A DNA stretch of 64,000 bases from Nocardia sp. BMG111209. Its GTDB lineage: Bacteria > Actinomycetota > Actinomycetes > Mycobacteriales > Mycobacteriaceae. The position numbers were made by a program, and so were the translations under genes. The notes beneath the pieces were generated by a model. It searched no databases, was not told the DNA's origin, and worked only from the letters and a program-made list of their open reading frames with translations. The stretch is taken from positions 186,001 through 250,000 of the forward strand of contig NZ_KB907308.1 of assembly GCF_000381925.1 (NCBI RefSeq), given 5' to 3'. Shown here one piece after another: positions 41,393 through 49,854 of this stretch (position 1 is the first letter of the stretch; every line of letters starts with the position of its first letter).

Positions 41393-42742
41393 ATGCCGAA
41401 GACCTCCGCCCGACTACTGGCGCTGCTGTCGCTGCTGCAGGCCCGCCGGGACTGGCCCGGGATGCTGCTGGCCGAGCGTCTGGCGGTCAGTCCGCGCACC
41501 GTCCGCCGGGACATCGACCGGCTCCGGGAGCTCGGCTACCCGATCGCCGCCGTCAAGGGTCCGGACGGGGGGTATCGGCTCGGCGCGGGCGCCGACCTGC
41601 CGCCGCTGCTGTTCGACGACGATCAGGCCGTCGCGGTCACCGTCGCCCTGCGCATCGCGGGCACTGCCGGCGCCGGGATCGAGGAAGGCGCGGTGCGCGC
41701 GCTGCACACGATCCGTCGGGTGATGCCCGCGCGCCTGCGGCACCGGGTGGACACGATGCGGATCACCGTCGTCGGCGATCCGGCGGCGCCGCCGTCCGAT
41801 CCGGAGGTGCTCGTGGCGGTCGCCGCCGCCGTGCACGCCCGCGAGGTTCTGCGCTTCGACTACGACCGGCCCGCGGACACCGACCGGCTCACAGACACCG
41901 CTCGACCCGCAAACACCAACCAGCCCGCAAACACCAACCAGCCCGCGGACATCGACCAGCCCGCGGACATCGACCGACCCACGGACACCAACCAGACCTC
42001 GAACACCAACCGGCCCAAGGACATTGACCGACCCGCGCACACCAACCAACTCGCAGACACCGCTCGACCCGCAGACACCAACCAGCCCACGGACATCGAC
42101 CGACCCATGGATACCGACCAGACCTCGAAGACCAACCAGCCCAATGGCATTGACCGACCCGCGCACACCAACCAGCTCGCGGGCGCCGATCGGCCCGCCG
42201 CCGCACGCCGGGTCGAGCCGCACCACCTCGTGACCCGCGGCGGCCGCTGGTATCTGATCGGCTGGGATCTGGACCGCGGCGATTGGCGAATCTTCCGCGC
42301 CGATCGGATCGGCCTCCGCACACCGAACGGTCCTCGCTTCACCCCACGCGACGTGCCGGGCGAGGACGTCGCGGCGTTCGTCACCGGCAGGTTCCGCGGC
42401 TCGGACACACCCGACTGGCCCTGCCGTGGCGAGGTGATTCTGCATCTCCCCGCCGCCGCGGTGTCCCCATTCGTCCCCGACGGCATCGTCGAATCCCTGG
42501 GCGCCGATCGCTGCCGGCTGATCGCCGGTTCCTGGTCCTGGATCGCGCTGGCCGCCGACATCGGCAGATTCGACGCGGATTTCGAGATCGTCGGCCCTCC
42601 GAATTACGTGCAGCCTCAGCACATCTCGCTCATCGGCACGCTGCCGCTGCGCGCGGCTGACACTCTTCGTCACCGCCGGTCACGAGGTGGTGCGGCTCGA
42701 CCCGGCGGGCGGCAGTGGGCCGGTCGGCGCACTGGCAGCTGA
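41393..42742 (+). CDS. WYL-domain transcriptional regulator with an expanded repeat insertion
   Basis: 449 residues from ATG 41393. N-terminal HTH_11: RLLALLSLLQARRDWPGMLL, then LAVSPRTVRRDIDRLRELGY and DGGYRLGAG, typical of YafY-like WYL regulators. The WYL beta-barrel starts near 150 (VREVLRFDYDR-like, here AREVLRFDYDR) and continues after the insertion with HHLVTRGGRWYLIGWDLDRG. Between the two halves are ~110 residues of hexapeptide-like repeats (ADTNQP, TDIDRP), encoded by a minisatellite. The insertion sits in a surface loop, so the fold may survive. The C-terminus ends in an Arg/Gly tail next to a hexanucleotide microsatellite. WYL regulators often bind nucleic-acid ligands. Confidence 0.85.
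   Translation: MPKTSARLLALLSLLQARRDWPGMLLAERLAVSPRTVRRDIDRLRELGYPIAAVKGPDGGYRLGAGADLPPLLFDDDQAVAVTVALRIAGTAGAGIEEGAVRALHTIRRVMPARLRHRVDTMRITVVGDPAAPPSDPEVLVAVAAAVHAREVLRFDYDRPADTDRLTDTARPANTNQPANTNQPADIDQPADIDRPTDTNQTSNTNRPKDIDRPAHTNQLADTARPADTNQPTDIDRPMDTDQTSKTNQPNGIDRPAHTNQLAGADRPAAARRVEPHHLVTRGGRWYLIGWDLDRGDWRIFRADRIGLRTPNGPRFTPRDVPGEDVAAFVTGRFRGSDTPDWPCRGEVILHLPAAAVSPFVPDGIVESLGADRCRLIAGSWSWIALAADIGRFDADFEIVGPPNYVQPQHISLIGTLPLRAADTLRHRRSRGGAARPGGRQWAGRRTGS
41866..42185 (+). repeat. In-frame 18-bp minisatellite inside the WYL gene
   Basis: About seventeen degenerate copies of an 18-base unit such as CCCGCAGACACCAACCAG, encoding alternating (A/T)D(T/I)(N/D)(Q/R)(P/L) repeats. All copies keep the frame, so slippage changes protein length without breaking it. 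Confidence 0.8.
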
Positions 42743-42747
42743 GCGGC

Positions 42748-42809
42748 GGCAGCGGCAGCGGCAGCGGCAGCGGCAGCGGCAGCGGCAGCGGCAGCGGCAG
42801 CGGCAGCGG
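42748..42809 (+). repeat. GGCAGC hexanucleotide microsatellite
   Basis: About ten uninterrupted GGCAGC units starting six bases after the WYL stop codon (42740-42742). The unit is a multiple of three, so an upstream frameshift or readthrough would add (Gly-Ser)n or (Ala-Ala)n tails. No second CDS was seen in 42810-43008. Confidence 0.9.
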
Positions 42810-43008
42810 TGAAACGATACCCGCACGAAGGGAGTTCGGTGACGATCGCGAACGGAGTTCGGTGACGATCCGGAAACCGCGGTCGGCACAGGCGATCTGG
42901 GCAGGCGGAGCGTGATCGGGCCCCGGTAGCCAGTTTTCGTGATCTCGGCATCGCTACACAGGCCACCCGCTGACACCGGGCGTTTCCGGCCACGCCGGAC
43001 GTTCCCAC

Positions 43009-43632
43009 TCACCCCAGGTGGGATACCTCGGTGCGCAGGATGTTCGGACCCGGATAGCCGAGTTCGACGATGACGCCGTTCGGCAGCGGATTCGCCTCGT
43101 GATAGGCGTGGAACGCGCGCATGCCGTCCGGGGTGCGTTCGTGACGGGCCTGCACGACGTACAGCACGGCGCGCAGGAAGGTGCCGTGGCTGAAGACCGC
43201 GATCAGGCCGTTCGGTTGGGCGGCAAGGCGTTTCAGCAGTTCTTCGGCCCGGTCGAGGAGGTCGGTGAACGACTCCTTGCCGGGGTGCCGTTCCTGCGGG
43301 TCGGCGCGTTCCCAGTAGGCGTGCAGGTGCGGGGCGAGGAAGTCCGCGGTGACCACTTGATCCGCGAAGCCGGGCAGATGGTGGAATTCCTGTACCGGCC
43401 ACTCTTGCCGGGGACTGCCGGGATACCGGTCGGCGGTCGGCTGGGCGGTCTGCTGCGCACGTCGCATGGGTGAGACGACGATCAGGCTCGGCGCGGTGTC
43501 GAAGGCCGCGGCCACCCGGCGGGCCTGTTCGTGGCCGATGCCGGTGAGCGGGGTGGTGCCGTTCTTCGTGGGGAGGCCGATATTCCCCTCGCTCTCACCG
43601 TGCCGGATCAGCCAAACCCGTTTCGTGGTCAT
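43009..43632 (-). CDS. Histidine phosphatase superfamily protein (phosphoglycerate mutase-like)
   Basis: 207 residues. The catalytic RHG motif, LIRHGESEGN (His10 in RHGE), is followed by Arg56-type SPMRRAQQTA and the second His in IAVFSHGTFLRAVL. The order matches the branch-1 histidine phosphatases that form a phospho-His intermediate. The substrate cannot be predicted; no mutase-specific residues are evident. It ends about 90 bp from the co-directional oxidoreductase but no shared promoter is clear. Cytoplasmic. Confidence 0.92.
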   Translation of the reverse strand: MTTKRVWLIRHGESEGNIGLPTKNGTTPLTGIGHEQARRVAAAFDTAPSLIVVSPMRRAQQTAQPTADRYPGSPRQEWPVQEFHHLPGFADQVVTADFLAPHLHAYWERADPQERHPGKESFTDLLDRAEELLKRLAAQPNGLIAVFSHGTFLRAVLYVVQARHERTPDGMRAFHAYHEANPLPNGVIVELGYPGPNILRTEVSHLG

Positions 43633-43720
43633 ACTTTTCGGTATCCCGTCCCCTCGGCGGATCGCGGCGGGTGACGATCCGGCGTGCCGTCAGCCTATCG
43701 GCCGGGGCGGCCACGGCGGC

Positions 43721-44653
43721 TCACGCCAGTCGCAGAACCAGCTTGCCGCGGGCATGACCGGACAGGCCGAGTTCGGCGGCCGCGCGCCAGTCCGCCAGCG
43801 GGAACACCCGGGCGATCGGGACCTCGAATTCGCCCGCGGCCGCCAGGCGGGCGTACTCGCCCAGTACGTGGTTGCCGTCCTGCGGCGCGTTCTCGTCGAA
43901 TTGGAGGCGGACACCCAACTCGCGGGCCGCGGCGAAATCGGTGATGGTCAACACGTTCCGGGGTTCGGCGACCGTGCGCACCACCTCGGGCAGGGCGGTA
44001 CCGGGCGGTGCGGTGTCGAGGGCGAGGTCGACATCTCCGCCCGCCAGCTCGCGGACCCGTTCGGCCATCCCGTCGCCGTACTCGGTGACCAGGGCGCCCA
44101 TCGCGCGCAACGCGTCGGTGTAGGTCTTGCCCGCGGTCGCGACGACCCGGGCGCCACGCCGGAGCACCATCTGCACGGCGGCATATCCGACGGTGGTGCC
44201 CGCGCCGTGCACGAGCACGGTACTGCCGTCCGCACGCGCGGGGACGCCGAGACCGGCCAGGGCGTGGTGCGCCGTTTCGACCGCCATCGGAAGTGCCGCG
44301 GCCGCAACGGGTTCGAGGCCGGGCGGCCGCGGGAACCAGCGCTCCAGCACGGCGCGGTCGGAGGCGCCGGCCGTCGGTCCCCGGAAGGGGGCCGGACCCA
44401 GCACCGCGTCCCCGATCTCGACACCGGTGACGCCGGGGCCGATCGCGTCGACGATGCCGGATACCTCGAGGCCGATGCCGCGCGGCAGATCACCGGCGAA
44501 CAGGCCGGTGCACAGCGCCCAGTCCGCGGGATTCAGCCCGCACGCCTCGACGACGATCCGGACGCGACCCGGGCCGGGCTCCGGGATCTCCGCGTCGTCG
44601 AGCCGCACGACCTCGAGCGGGGAGCCGTACTCGTGAAAGCGAAGGGTGCGCAT
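43721..44653 (-). CDS. MDR-family quinone oxidoreductase-like protein
   Basis: 310 residues with a GGAGG site. N-terminal GroES-like domain: MRTLRFHEYGSPLEVVRLDD, ACGLNPADWALCTGLF, LEVSGIVDAIGPGVTGV. The NADP Rossmann domain holds GSTVLVHGAGTTVGYAAVQM near residue 145 and a C-terminal GKLVLRL strand. It lacks zinc-ligand cysteines, as in the QOR subgroup. It is divergent from a TetR gene with a double operator between them, so it is the likely regulated target. The natural substrate is unknown. Confidence 0.9.
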   Translation of the reverse strand: MRTLRFHEYGSPLEVVRLDDAEIPEPGPGRVRIVVEACGLNPADWALCTGLFAGDLPRGIGLEVSGIVDAIGPGVTGVEIGDAVLGPAPFRGPTAGASDRAVLERWFPRPPGLEPVAAAALPMAVETAHHALAGLGVPARADGSTVLVHGAGTTVGYAAVQMVLRRGARVVATAGKTYTDALRAMGALVTEYGDGMAERVRELAGGDVDLALDTAPPGTALPEVVRTVAEPRNVLTITDFAAARELGVRLQFDENAPQDGNHVLGEYARLAAAGEFEVPIARVFPLADWRAAAELGLSGHARGKLVLRLA

Positions 44654-44668
44654 GCTGCCTCCATCGGT

Positions 44669-44726
44669 TAGTGACAGCAGATGCTGTCGTCACCAGGCTA
44701 GCTGACGACAGCATCTGCTGTCACTA
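44669..44726. promoter_or_regulatory. Double TetR operator between the oxidoreductase and TetR genes
   Basis: Two perfect inverted 24-bp arms (44669-44692 and 44703-44726) separated by ten bases. Each arm holds its own near-palindrome GACAGCA-GA-TGCTGTC (or its reverse complement). This gives two full operators arranged head-to-head between the divergent starts at 44653 and 44737. Confidence 0.8.
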
Positions 44727-44736
44727 CACTGAACCC

Positions 44737-45357
44737 ATGGCACGATGGGAAGGCAATACGCGCGGTCGCCTCGAGCGGGCGGCGCTGGATCTGTTCACCG
44801 AACAGGGCTACGACCGCACGACGGTCGCCCAGATCGCCAAGCGCGCGAATCTCACCGAGCGGTCCTTCTATCGCTGGTTCCCGGACAAGCGCGAGGTGCT
44901 CTTCGGCGGCGGGGAGGAACTCCAGGAGCGCTTCGTGGCCGCGATCGAGGCCGCGCCGGCGGGAGCGGATCCGCTGGCCATGCTGATGGCCGCCTTCGCC
45001 ACCGCCCCCGAGGTGATCCGGCCCCGCGAATTCCTGCGGGAACGGTCCGCGGTGATCGCCGCGAATCCGCCGCTGCACGAGCGGGAACTGATCAAGGTCG
45101 CCTCGTTGTCGGAGGCGCTGGTCGCCGCCCTGGCGCGGCGCGGTCACGATCCCCGGGCCGCGCGGCTGGCCACCGATGCGGGCATGGCGATCTTCCGGCA
45201 CGCCGGTCAGCGCTGGATGGCCGACGAGCACGCCGACCACGCGCGACTGCTGTCGGACAGCGCCGCGGACCTGCTGGCCGTCCTGACCCCGAATGCGGTT
45301 CCCGGAGGTGCGAACGCCGGTCCCCACCTAGGCTTGCCGGGGACAGAGCAAGGCTGA
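44737..45357 (+). CDS. TetR-family transcriptional regulator
   Basis: 206 residues. N-terminal HTH: RLERAALDLFTEQGYDRTTV then IAKRANLTERSFYRWFPDKR, the TetR signature. The C-terminal ligand domain is all-helical (ELQERFVAAIEAAPAGADP, then DAGMAIFRHAGQRWMADEHA). It is divergent from the oxidoreductase, with the double operator between them. MscL follows after 9 bp on the same strand and may share transcription. Confidence 0.93.
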   Translation: MARWEGNTRGRLERAALDLFTEQGYDRTTVAQIAKRANLTERSFYRWFPDKREVLFGGGEELQERFVAAIEAAPAGADPLAMLMAAFATAPEVIRPREFLRERSAVIAANPPLHERELIKVASLSEALVAALARRGHDPRAARLATDAGMAIFRHAGQRWMADEHADHARLLSDSAADLLAVLTPNAVPGGANAGPHLGLPGTEQG

Positions 45358-45366
45358 AGGAGAGAT

Positions 45367-45774
45367 ATGAAGGGCTTTCGGACGTTCCTGCTGCGCGGCA
45401 ACGTCGTGGATCTGGCGGTCGGCATCGTGGTGGGTGCGGCATTCACCTCCGTCGTCAACGGTTTCGTGCGCGCGTTCCTGACCCCGCTGGTCGGTCTGGC
45501 GGTCGGCGCGACCGGAGATTTCAGTGATCAGGGATTCAAGGTCGGGAAGGTGGAGTTCCCGGTCGGCGCGTTTCTCACCGCGATCGTCACGTTCGTCCTG
45601 GTGGCCCTGTTCGTCTATTACCTCGTGGTACTCCCGGTCAACGCGCTGACCTCGCGCTTCAGCCCGAAGACCGAGGCGATCACACCGAAGCGCGATTGCC
45701 CGGAATGCCTCAGTTCGGTCCCGGTCGAGGCGAAGCGCTGCGCGTTCTGCACGAGCGAACTCGTCCCGGTCTGA
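45367..45774 (+). CDS. mscL: Large-conductance mechanosensitive channel MscL
   Basis: 135 residues, with AAGGAGAG before the ATG. The TM1 helix MKGFRTFLLRGNVVDLAVGI and IVVGAAFTSVVNGFVRAFLT contain the gate and pore residues; TM2 is VGAFLTAIVTFVLVALFVYY. The C-terminus replaces the coiled bundle with a zinc-ribbon-like tail CPECLSSVPVEAKRCAFCTS, as in many actinobacterial MscL. The channel releases osmolytes on membrane tension. It lies 9 bp downstream of the tetR gene. Confidence 0.94.
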   Translation: MKGFRTFLLRGNVVDLAVGIVVGAAFTSVVNGFVRAFLTPLVGLAVGATGDFSDQGFKVGKVEFPVGAFLTAIVTFVLVALFVYYLVVLPVNALTSRFSPKTEAITPKRDCPECLSSVPVEAKRCAFCTSELVPV

Positions 45775-45783
45775 GGCCGAGCG

Positions 45784-45812
45784 GGCGGCCCGCCGCATCG
45801 GTGCGGGCCGCC
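45784..45812. terminator. Bidirectional hairpin terminator
   Basis: A 10-bp stem GGCGGCCCGC/GCGGGCCGCC with a nine-base loop, between convergent mscL and the beta-lactamase-like gene. Confidence 0.7.
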
Positions 45813-45817
45813 GGCGC

Positions 45818-46885
45818 TCAGGCGTCCAGCGCCTCGTAGGCGGCCATCACGATGGACAGGCCGCGGAGGTAGTCGTCCTCCCACAGGACCTGGTTCATCA
45901 CATAGGCCACGGTCAGGCGGCGATCGAGGTCGTTGAGCACCAGCGAACCACCCCAGCCGCCCCACGAGCAGGTCCGGTTCTCGAGCCGATACCCCAGGCC
46001 CCAGGTGATCGGGGACTGCAGGACGCGGTCGGTCCCGCGGAACTGTTCCTCGAGTACCCGCTCACAACCGGCCGGGGACAGCAGGCGCACGCCGTTGCCG
46101 CCCACTCCCCCGGACGCGAGGACCGATTGCACCGCGGCGACCGAGCGCGCGTTGCCGTGCCCGTTGACCGCGGGAATCTCCGCGCGCCGCCACTGCGGCG
46201 TATTGGCGTCGGACGCGCCGACCGCGAACCCCTCCGGCTTGTCCCCGCCCGGCGCGGCGATCAGCGCGGCGACGCGGTGGTCGTGTTCGGGTGCGAGGCC
46301 GATGTGGAAATCGGCGCCGAGCGGCCCGGCGACCTCCTCCGCGAAGAAGGTGCCGACGCTGCGGCCGCTGACCCGCGCGATCACCTCGCCCACCAGGAAT
46401 CCGAAGGTGAGCGAGTGGTAGCCGCCCGCCGCGCCGGGCTCCCACCGCGGCGCCTGCGCCGCCAGCCGCGCGGTCACCGCCGGACCGTCGCACAGGTCGG
46501 CGACGCTGACCGGCGTATCCCAATCCTGAAGTCCCGCAGTATGTCCCAGCAGATGTCGCACCAGCACATCGTGTTTCCCGGCGGCGGCGAACTCCGGCCA
46601 GTACCGGGCGACCGGCGCGTCCAGATCGAGTTCGCCGCGATCGGCGAGGATCAACGCGCACAGGGCGACCATCGGCTTGGTCGTGGAGAAGACGTTGACG
46701 ATGGTGTCCCGGTCCCACGCGACGGTGCGCGCGGCGTCGGCGTAGCCACCCCACAGGTCGGCCACGGGCTCACCGTCGAGATACACCGCGGCCGAGGCGC
46801 CCACGTCGACGGCGTCCAGCGCTGCCGACAACGCCTGCGCCACCGGCGCGAATCGATCGTCGACCTGCCCGTGCAACTCTGCCAT
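45818..46885 (-). CDS. Beta-lactamase-like serine hydrolase (EstB type)
   Basis: 355 residues from ATG 46885. The class C beta-lactamase/esterase fold is clear: STTKP (S-x-x-K nucleophile motif, about residue 75), HLLGHTAGL, and YHS as the Tyr-x-Ser/Asn motif near residue 150. The C-terminal substrate loop (ENRTCSWGGWGGSLVL) has no KTG. These proteins hydrolyse esters or cell-wall peptides, and the absence of a signal peptide argues against cell-wall beta-lactamase activity. It is 64 bp downstream of the CRP-like gene in the same direction. Confidence 0.9.
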   Translation of the reverse strand: MAELHGQVDDRFAPVAQALSAALDAVDVGASAAVYLDGEPVADLWGGYADAARTVAWDRDTIVNVFSTTKPMVALCALILADRGELDLDAPVARYWPEFAAAGKHDVLVRHLLGHTAGLQDWDTPVSVADLCDGPAVTARLAAQAPRWEPGAAGGYHSLTFGFLVGEVIARVSGRSVGTFFAEEVAGPLGADFHIGLAPEHDHRVAALIAAPGGDKPEGFAVGASDANTPQWRRAEIPAVNGHGNARSVAAVQSVLASGGVGGNGVRLLSPAGCERVLEEQFRGTDRVLQSPITWGLGYRLENRTCSWGGWGGSLVLNDLDRRLTVAYVMNQVLWEDDYLRGLSIVMAAYEALDA

Positions 46886-46949
46886 GGCCGTCAATGTAGC
46901 CACCGTGCGTGCGGCCGCGCGACCGAATTTCCCTGCCCGGCAAGCCGGG

Positions 46950-47618
46950 TCAGGAGGTGGCGCCGGCGGCGGCGACCAGTCCGGCGCGATCGGTGACGAT
47001 GATCCGGCCGCGCCGCAGGACCAGGATGCCGCGCTGCTCCAGATCGCGCAGCACCCGGTTGGCGGTGACCCGGGTGGTGCCCGCCATCGACGCGAGATCG
47101 TCCTGGGTGAGCCGGATCTCGGCGACCGGGGCGGGCCCGCCGTAGACCCGCGCGAGATTGGCCAGCCGGCGCACCACCCGCGCCTCGACCGGAAGATACA
47201 GTGCCTCCAGCACATTCGCCGACAGTCGCCGCACCTGTTCCACCAGGGTTGCGGTGATCATCCGATCGATGGTCGGATGCGCCTCGCGCAGCACCGCGAG
47301 TTGCGCCCGGCTCAGGGTGAGGGTTTCGGCGTTCTCGGCCGCCTCCACGGTCGCCGTCCGCCGCGCGTCGTCGCTGAGCAGTGCGAGTTCCCCGAACGAA
47401 TCACCGGGGCCGATCATGGTCAGGGTGGCGGTGTAGCCGAGCGGGGTCGCCACCCGGATCAGCAACAGCCCGGACCGGACCAGATGCAGCGTGTCGCCGG
47501 GATCGCCCTCGTGGCACAGGATTTCGCGTCGTTTGAAGCGCCGCGGCACACAGGAGGCCAGCACCTGGCGGCGCTCCTCCGGCTCCAGGCTGCGCAGCAG
47601 GGCGAATTCGGTGGTCAT
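46950..47618 (-). CDS. Crp/Fnr-family transcriptional regulator
   Basis: 222 residues. The cyclic-nucleotide domain (~1-120) has FKRREILCHEGDPGDTLHLV, and the phosphate-cassette region GPGDSFGELALLSDDARRTA with the Glu/Arg pair (FGELALL, RRTA) that binds cAMP. The C-terminal winged HTH has RLTQDDLASMAGTTRVTANR, then VLRDLEQRGILVLRRGRIIV. Its ATG overlaps the adenylate-cyclase stop codon (ATGA at 47615-47618), so cAMP synthesis and response are coupled. Confidence 0.95.
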   Translation of the reverse strand: MTTEFALLRSLEPEERRQVLASCVPRRFKRREILCHEGDPGDTLHLVRSGLLLIRVATPLGYTATLTMIGPGDSFGELALLSDDARRTATVEAAENAETLTLSRAQLAVLREAHPTIDRMITATLVEQVRRLSANVLEALYLPVEARVVRRLANLARVYGGPAPVAEIRLTQDDLASMAGTTRVTANRVLRDLEQRGILVLRRGRIIVTDRAGLVAAAGATS

Positions 47619-49249
47619 CGCAGGCCCCGGAGAACGAAGCAGGTCACCGGTTCTCGCCGGCCCTTCACCGAGATCGCGTGCAGCGGTTGCACGATCGCGT
47701 ACGGCCCGAGCTGGTCCCGGGTGAGCGGGCCGATCACCACGTCGCCGGGCTGGGCCACGCCCTCCAGCCGGGCCGCGGTATTGGTGGTGTCGCCGATCGC
47801 GGTGTAGTTACGCATCTGTGCCGCACCGATATTGCCGACCAGCGCGGGCCCGGTGTTGATGCCCACCCGGAATCGGGGCCAGTCCGGCCGGCCCGCCGCG
47901 ATGTGCGCGACGGACCGTTGCAGCGCCAGCCCGGCGCGGGCGGCCCGCAACGCGTGATCCGGTTGCGGCGCAGGCGCATTGAACACCGCCATCACCGCAT
48001 CACCGACGAACTGCACCACCACGCCGCCCTCGCCGAGGATGACCGGCACGATGGCGCCGTAGTAGGTGTTCAGCATCTGCACAACCAGCGCCGGGTCGGT
48101 GCGCTCGGCGAACGGGGTGAACCCGCTCAGATCCGCCATCAGCACGCTGACCTCGGCGATCCGGCCGCCCAGGTCGGCCTCCGCCGGATTCGCCAGCAGC
48201 GCGGTCGCCACCTGCGGGGACATGTAGGAGCGGAACAGCTCGTCGAGCTGCCGGTACAGCCTGGCGTTCTGGGTCAGCACGGCGAGCTGACGTTCGGTGA
48301 GCCCGAACCGTTTCGACAGATCGACCCCGAGCGAGCCGAGCGGCTGATCGATCGGCAGCCCGGCGGCCTGCCGCTGGCGCAGCACCTCCACGAGTTCGGC
48401 CAGGGCCCGGGTGTAGTCGCGCTCCAGGACGGCCATCGTCTGGTTCAGCGTGACGCTGTCGAACAGGCCCAGCGACGAGCCCTCGCGCCGGAACTGGGTG
48501 TGGCTGCTCAGCGCGATCAGCGCGAAGGCCAGCACCATCAGCACATGCCATTCCCACCAGGACGCCTGCCAGCTACGTCCGTAGCCGACCGCCAGCAGCG
48601 CCTCGATCAGCAGGACGAACGCGGTGAGCACGCTCAGCAGCAACAGGCCGCGGCGGCGGAGGAATTGCCGGGCGTAGGCGATCGCCGCGCCCACATAGGA
48701 CAGTGAGCCCACATACGCCAGGACCACCAGCGGACCGGAAGTCTCGGTGGGACTGGGCATCCCGTCGAACGGCGGTAATCCGGTGAGCGAGAAGGCCGCC
48801 CACACCACGAGCGCCACCGCCGGCAGCGCCGACAACAGCCACATCATGTTGTTGAGCCGGGCCGCCGCGGCGGGCCCGTACTCGATCGCGGAGGCCAGGG
48901 CCGCGAATCCGCCGAGGGTCAGCCCGACCGGTACCGCGTAGACGAAGCCGGCGTTGGGCATCGCGAGGATGACACCCGGCGTCGCGATCGCGTGCAATCC
49001 CAGGAAACCGGCCGCGAACTGGAACATCAGCGAGACGAGGATCAGCCGTACATCGTGGCGGGTGCGCGCGGCGCGGAACAGGACCACACCCAGCAGCATC
49101 GCCAGCACCGCCGCGGCCAGCACCAGCCAGAAATGCTGCGGATGGTGTTCGTAGTGGGCGTCGAGTTTCGGATGCGACAGCAGCAGCCACAGTCCCGCCG
49201 CCGGCAGGATGATGGCGGCGGCCCAGGTGAGCACGCCCACTTTCGACAC
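47615..49249 (-). CDS. Membrane-bound class III adenylate/guanylate cyclase
   Basis: 544 residues from GTG 49249. About six membrane helices span ~5-240, then a linker with helical segments (LAELVEVLRQRQAAGLPIDQ). The catalytic domain (~363-544) carries the metal Asps at 373 (VLMADLSGFTPF) and 417 (VGDAVMAVF) and the block NYTAIGDTTNTAARL with Asn490 and Arg494. The substrate-selecting position before FVGDA is Gln413 (VVQFVGD) rather than the usual Lys, so nucleotide preference is uncertain. It overlaps the CRP-like regulator. A cyclase plus cAMP receptor in one coupled unit implies a local signalling loop. Confidence 0.93.
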   Translation of the reverse strand: MSKVGVLTWAAAIILPAAGLWLLLSHPKLDAHYEHHPQHFWLVLAAAVLAMLLGVVLFRAARTRHDVRLILVSLMFQFAAGFLGLHAIATPGVILAMPNAGFVYAVPVGLTLGGFAALASAIEYGPAAAARLNNMMWLLSALPAVALVVWAAFSLTGLPPFDGMPSPTETSGPLVVLAYVGSLSYVGAAIAYARQFLRRRGLLLLSVLTAFVLLIEALLAVGYGRSWQASWWEWHVLMVLAFALIALSSHTQFRREGSSLGLFDSVTLNQTMAVLERDYTRALAELVEVLRQRQAAGLPIDQPLGSLGVDLSKRFGLTERQLAVLTQNARLYRQLDELFRSYMSPQVATALLANPAEADLGGRIAEVSVLMADLSGFTPFAERTDPALVVQMLNTYYGAIVPVILGEGGVVVQFVGDAVMAVFNAPAPQPDHALRAARAGLALQRSVAHIAAGRPDWPRFRVGINTGPALVGNIGAAQMRNYTAIGDTTNTAARLEGVAQPGDVVIGPLTRDQLGPYAIVQPLHAISVKGRREPVTCFVLRGLR

Positions 49250-49304
49250 CGTTGAACCCTACCCAGCCCGGGGCCCGGGCGGGCACGCGTCCCCGGAAAC
49301 GCCC

Positions 49305-49334
49305 GCACCCCGGCAGCGGATGCTGCCGGGGTGC
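49305..49334 (-). terminator. Strong hairpin terminator
   Basis: A 13-bp perfect stem GCACCCCGGCAGC/GCTGCCGGGGTGC with loop GGAT, 20 bp downstream of the secreted-protein gene (49355) on the minus strand and upstream of the cyclase start. Confidence 0.85.
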
Positions 49335-49354
49335 CGAGGCGGGACGAGGTTGGG

Positions 49355-49645
49355 TCAGCGACGCCAGTTGTAGTCGTAGCCGTGGTTGTGGCGATCGAAC
49401 CACTCCCAGTCGCGGAAGTGGCTGCCGTGCCAGAAGTTGCTGTCGCAGTAGTTGTAGTAGTGCCAGTCGAACCCCTCGCGCCATTCGCAGAAGGGATCGA
49501 ACCAGGTGTGCTCACCGAGCTGCACGACGGTCTTGGCCGGCATGGCGGCGTCCGGCGTTGCGGCACCGGCGATCCCGGCCCCCGCGCCACCGATCACGGT
49601 GAGGGCGGCCAGGGTGATCCCGATCCGGCGGAACACATCGGTCAT
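49355..49645 (-). CDS. Small secreted aromatic-rich protein
   Basis: 96 residues from ATG 49645, with GGAGG upstream. A signal peptide, IGITLAALTVIGGAGAGIAG followed by AATPDA, precedes a mature ~65-residue domain rich in Trp/Tyr/Phe/His/Cys (WFDPFCEWREGFDWHYYNYC, then FWHGSHFRDWEWF). Two Cys could pair. No family was recognised. The leader contains a GC-rich hairpin (49665-49685). It is a candidate cell-surface or cell-wall-associated protein. Confidence 0.75.
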   Translation of the reverse strand: MTDVFRRIGITLAALTVIGGAGAGIAGAATPDAAMPAKTVVQLGEHTWFDPFCEWREGFDWHYYNYCDSNFWHGSHFRDWEWFDRHNHGYDYNWRR

Positions 49646-49854
49646 GTTGTCCTCCAAGTCTTTTCGCCGGCCCGTGCGGCCGGCGTCCGGTACGTCACCA
49701 ATACTGCGTGCGGCGGGCCGGAAGTTCTGCCACCGGAACGACACTCGGTGTGTATCCGCGCATACACAAGGCGGCTTGTCCGGATCCGGTGGCGCCGATA
49801 GGGTCCGTTGTTACCCGAGAGTCAGTTCCTTCTTCGACCGGAGACGACGGCGAT

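Noticed and set aside
41866..42185. Repeat array considered as a possible CRISPR
   Set aside because: Units are 18 bases, contiguous, degenerate and in frame within a protein gene, with no spacers of constant length.
42748..42809. GGCAGC run considered as a coding extension of the WYL protein
   Set aside because: It starts after an in-frame TGA at 42740-42742; no frame joins it to another gene.
44669..44726. Large inverted repeat considered as a terminator
   Set aside because: It lies between divergent start codons, where an operator is expected and a terminator is not.
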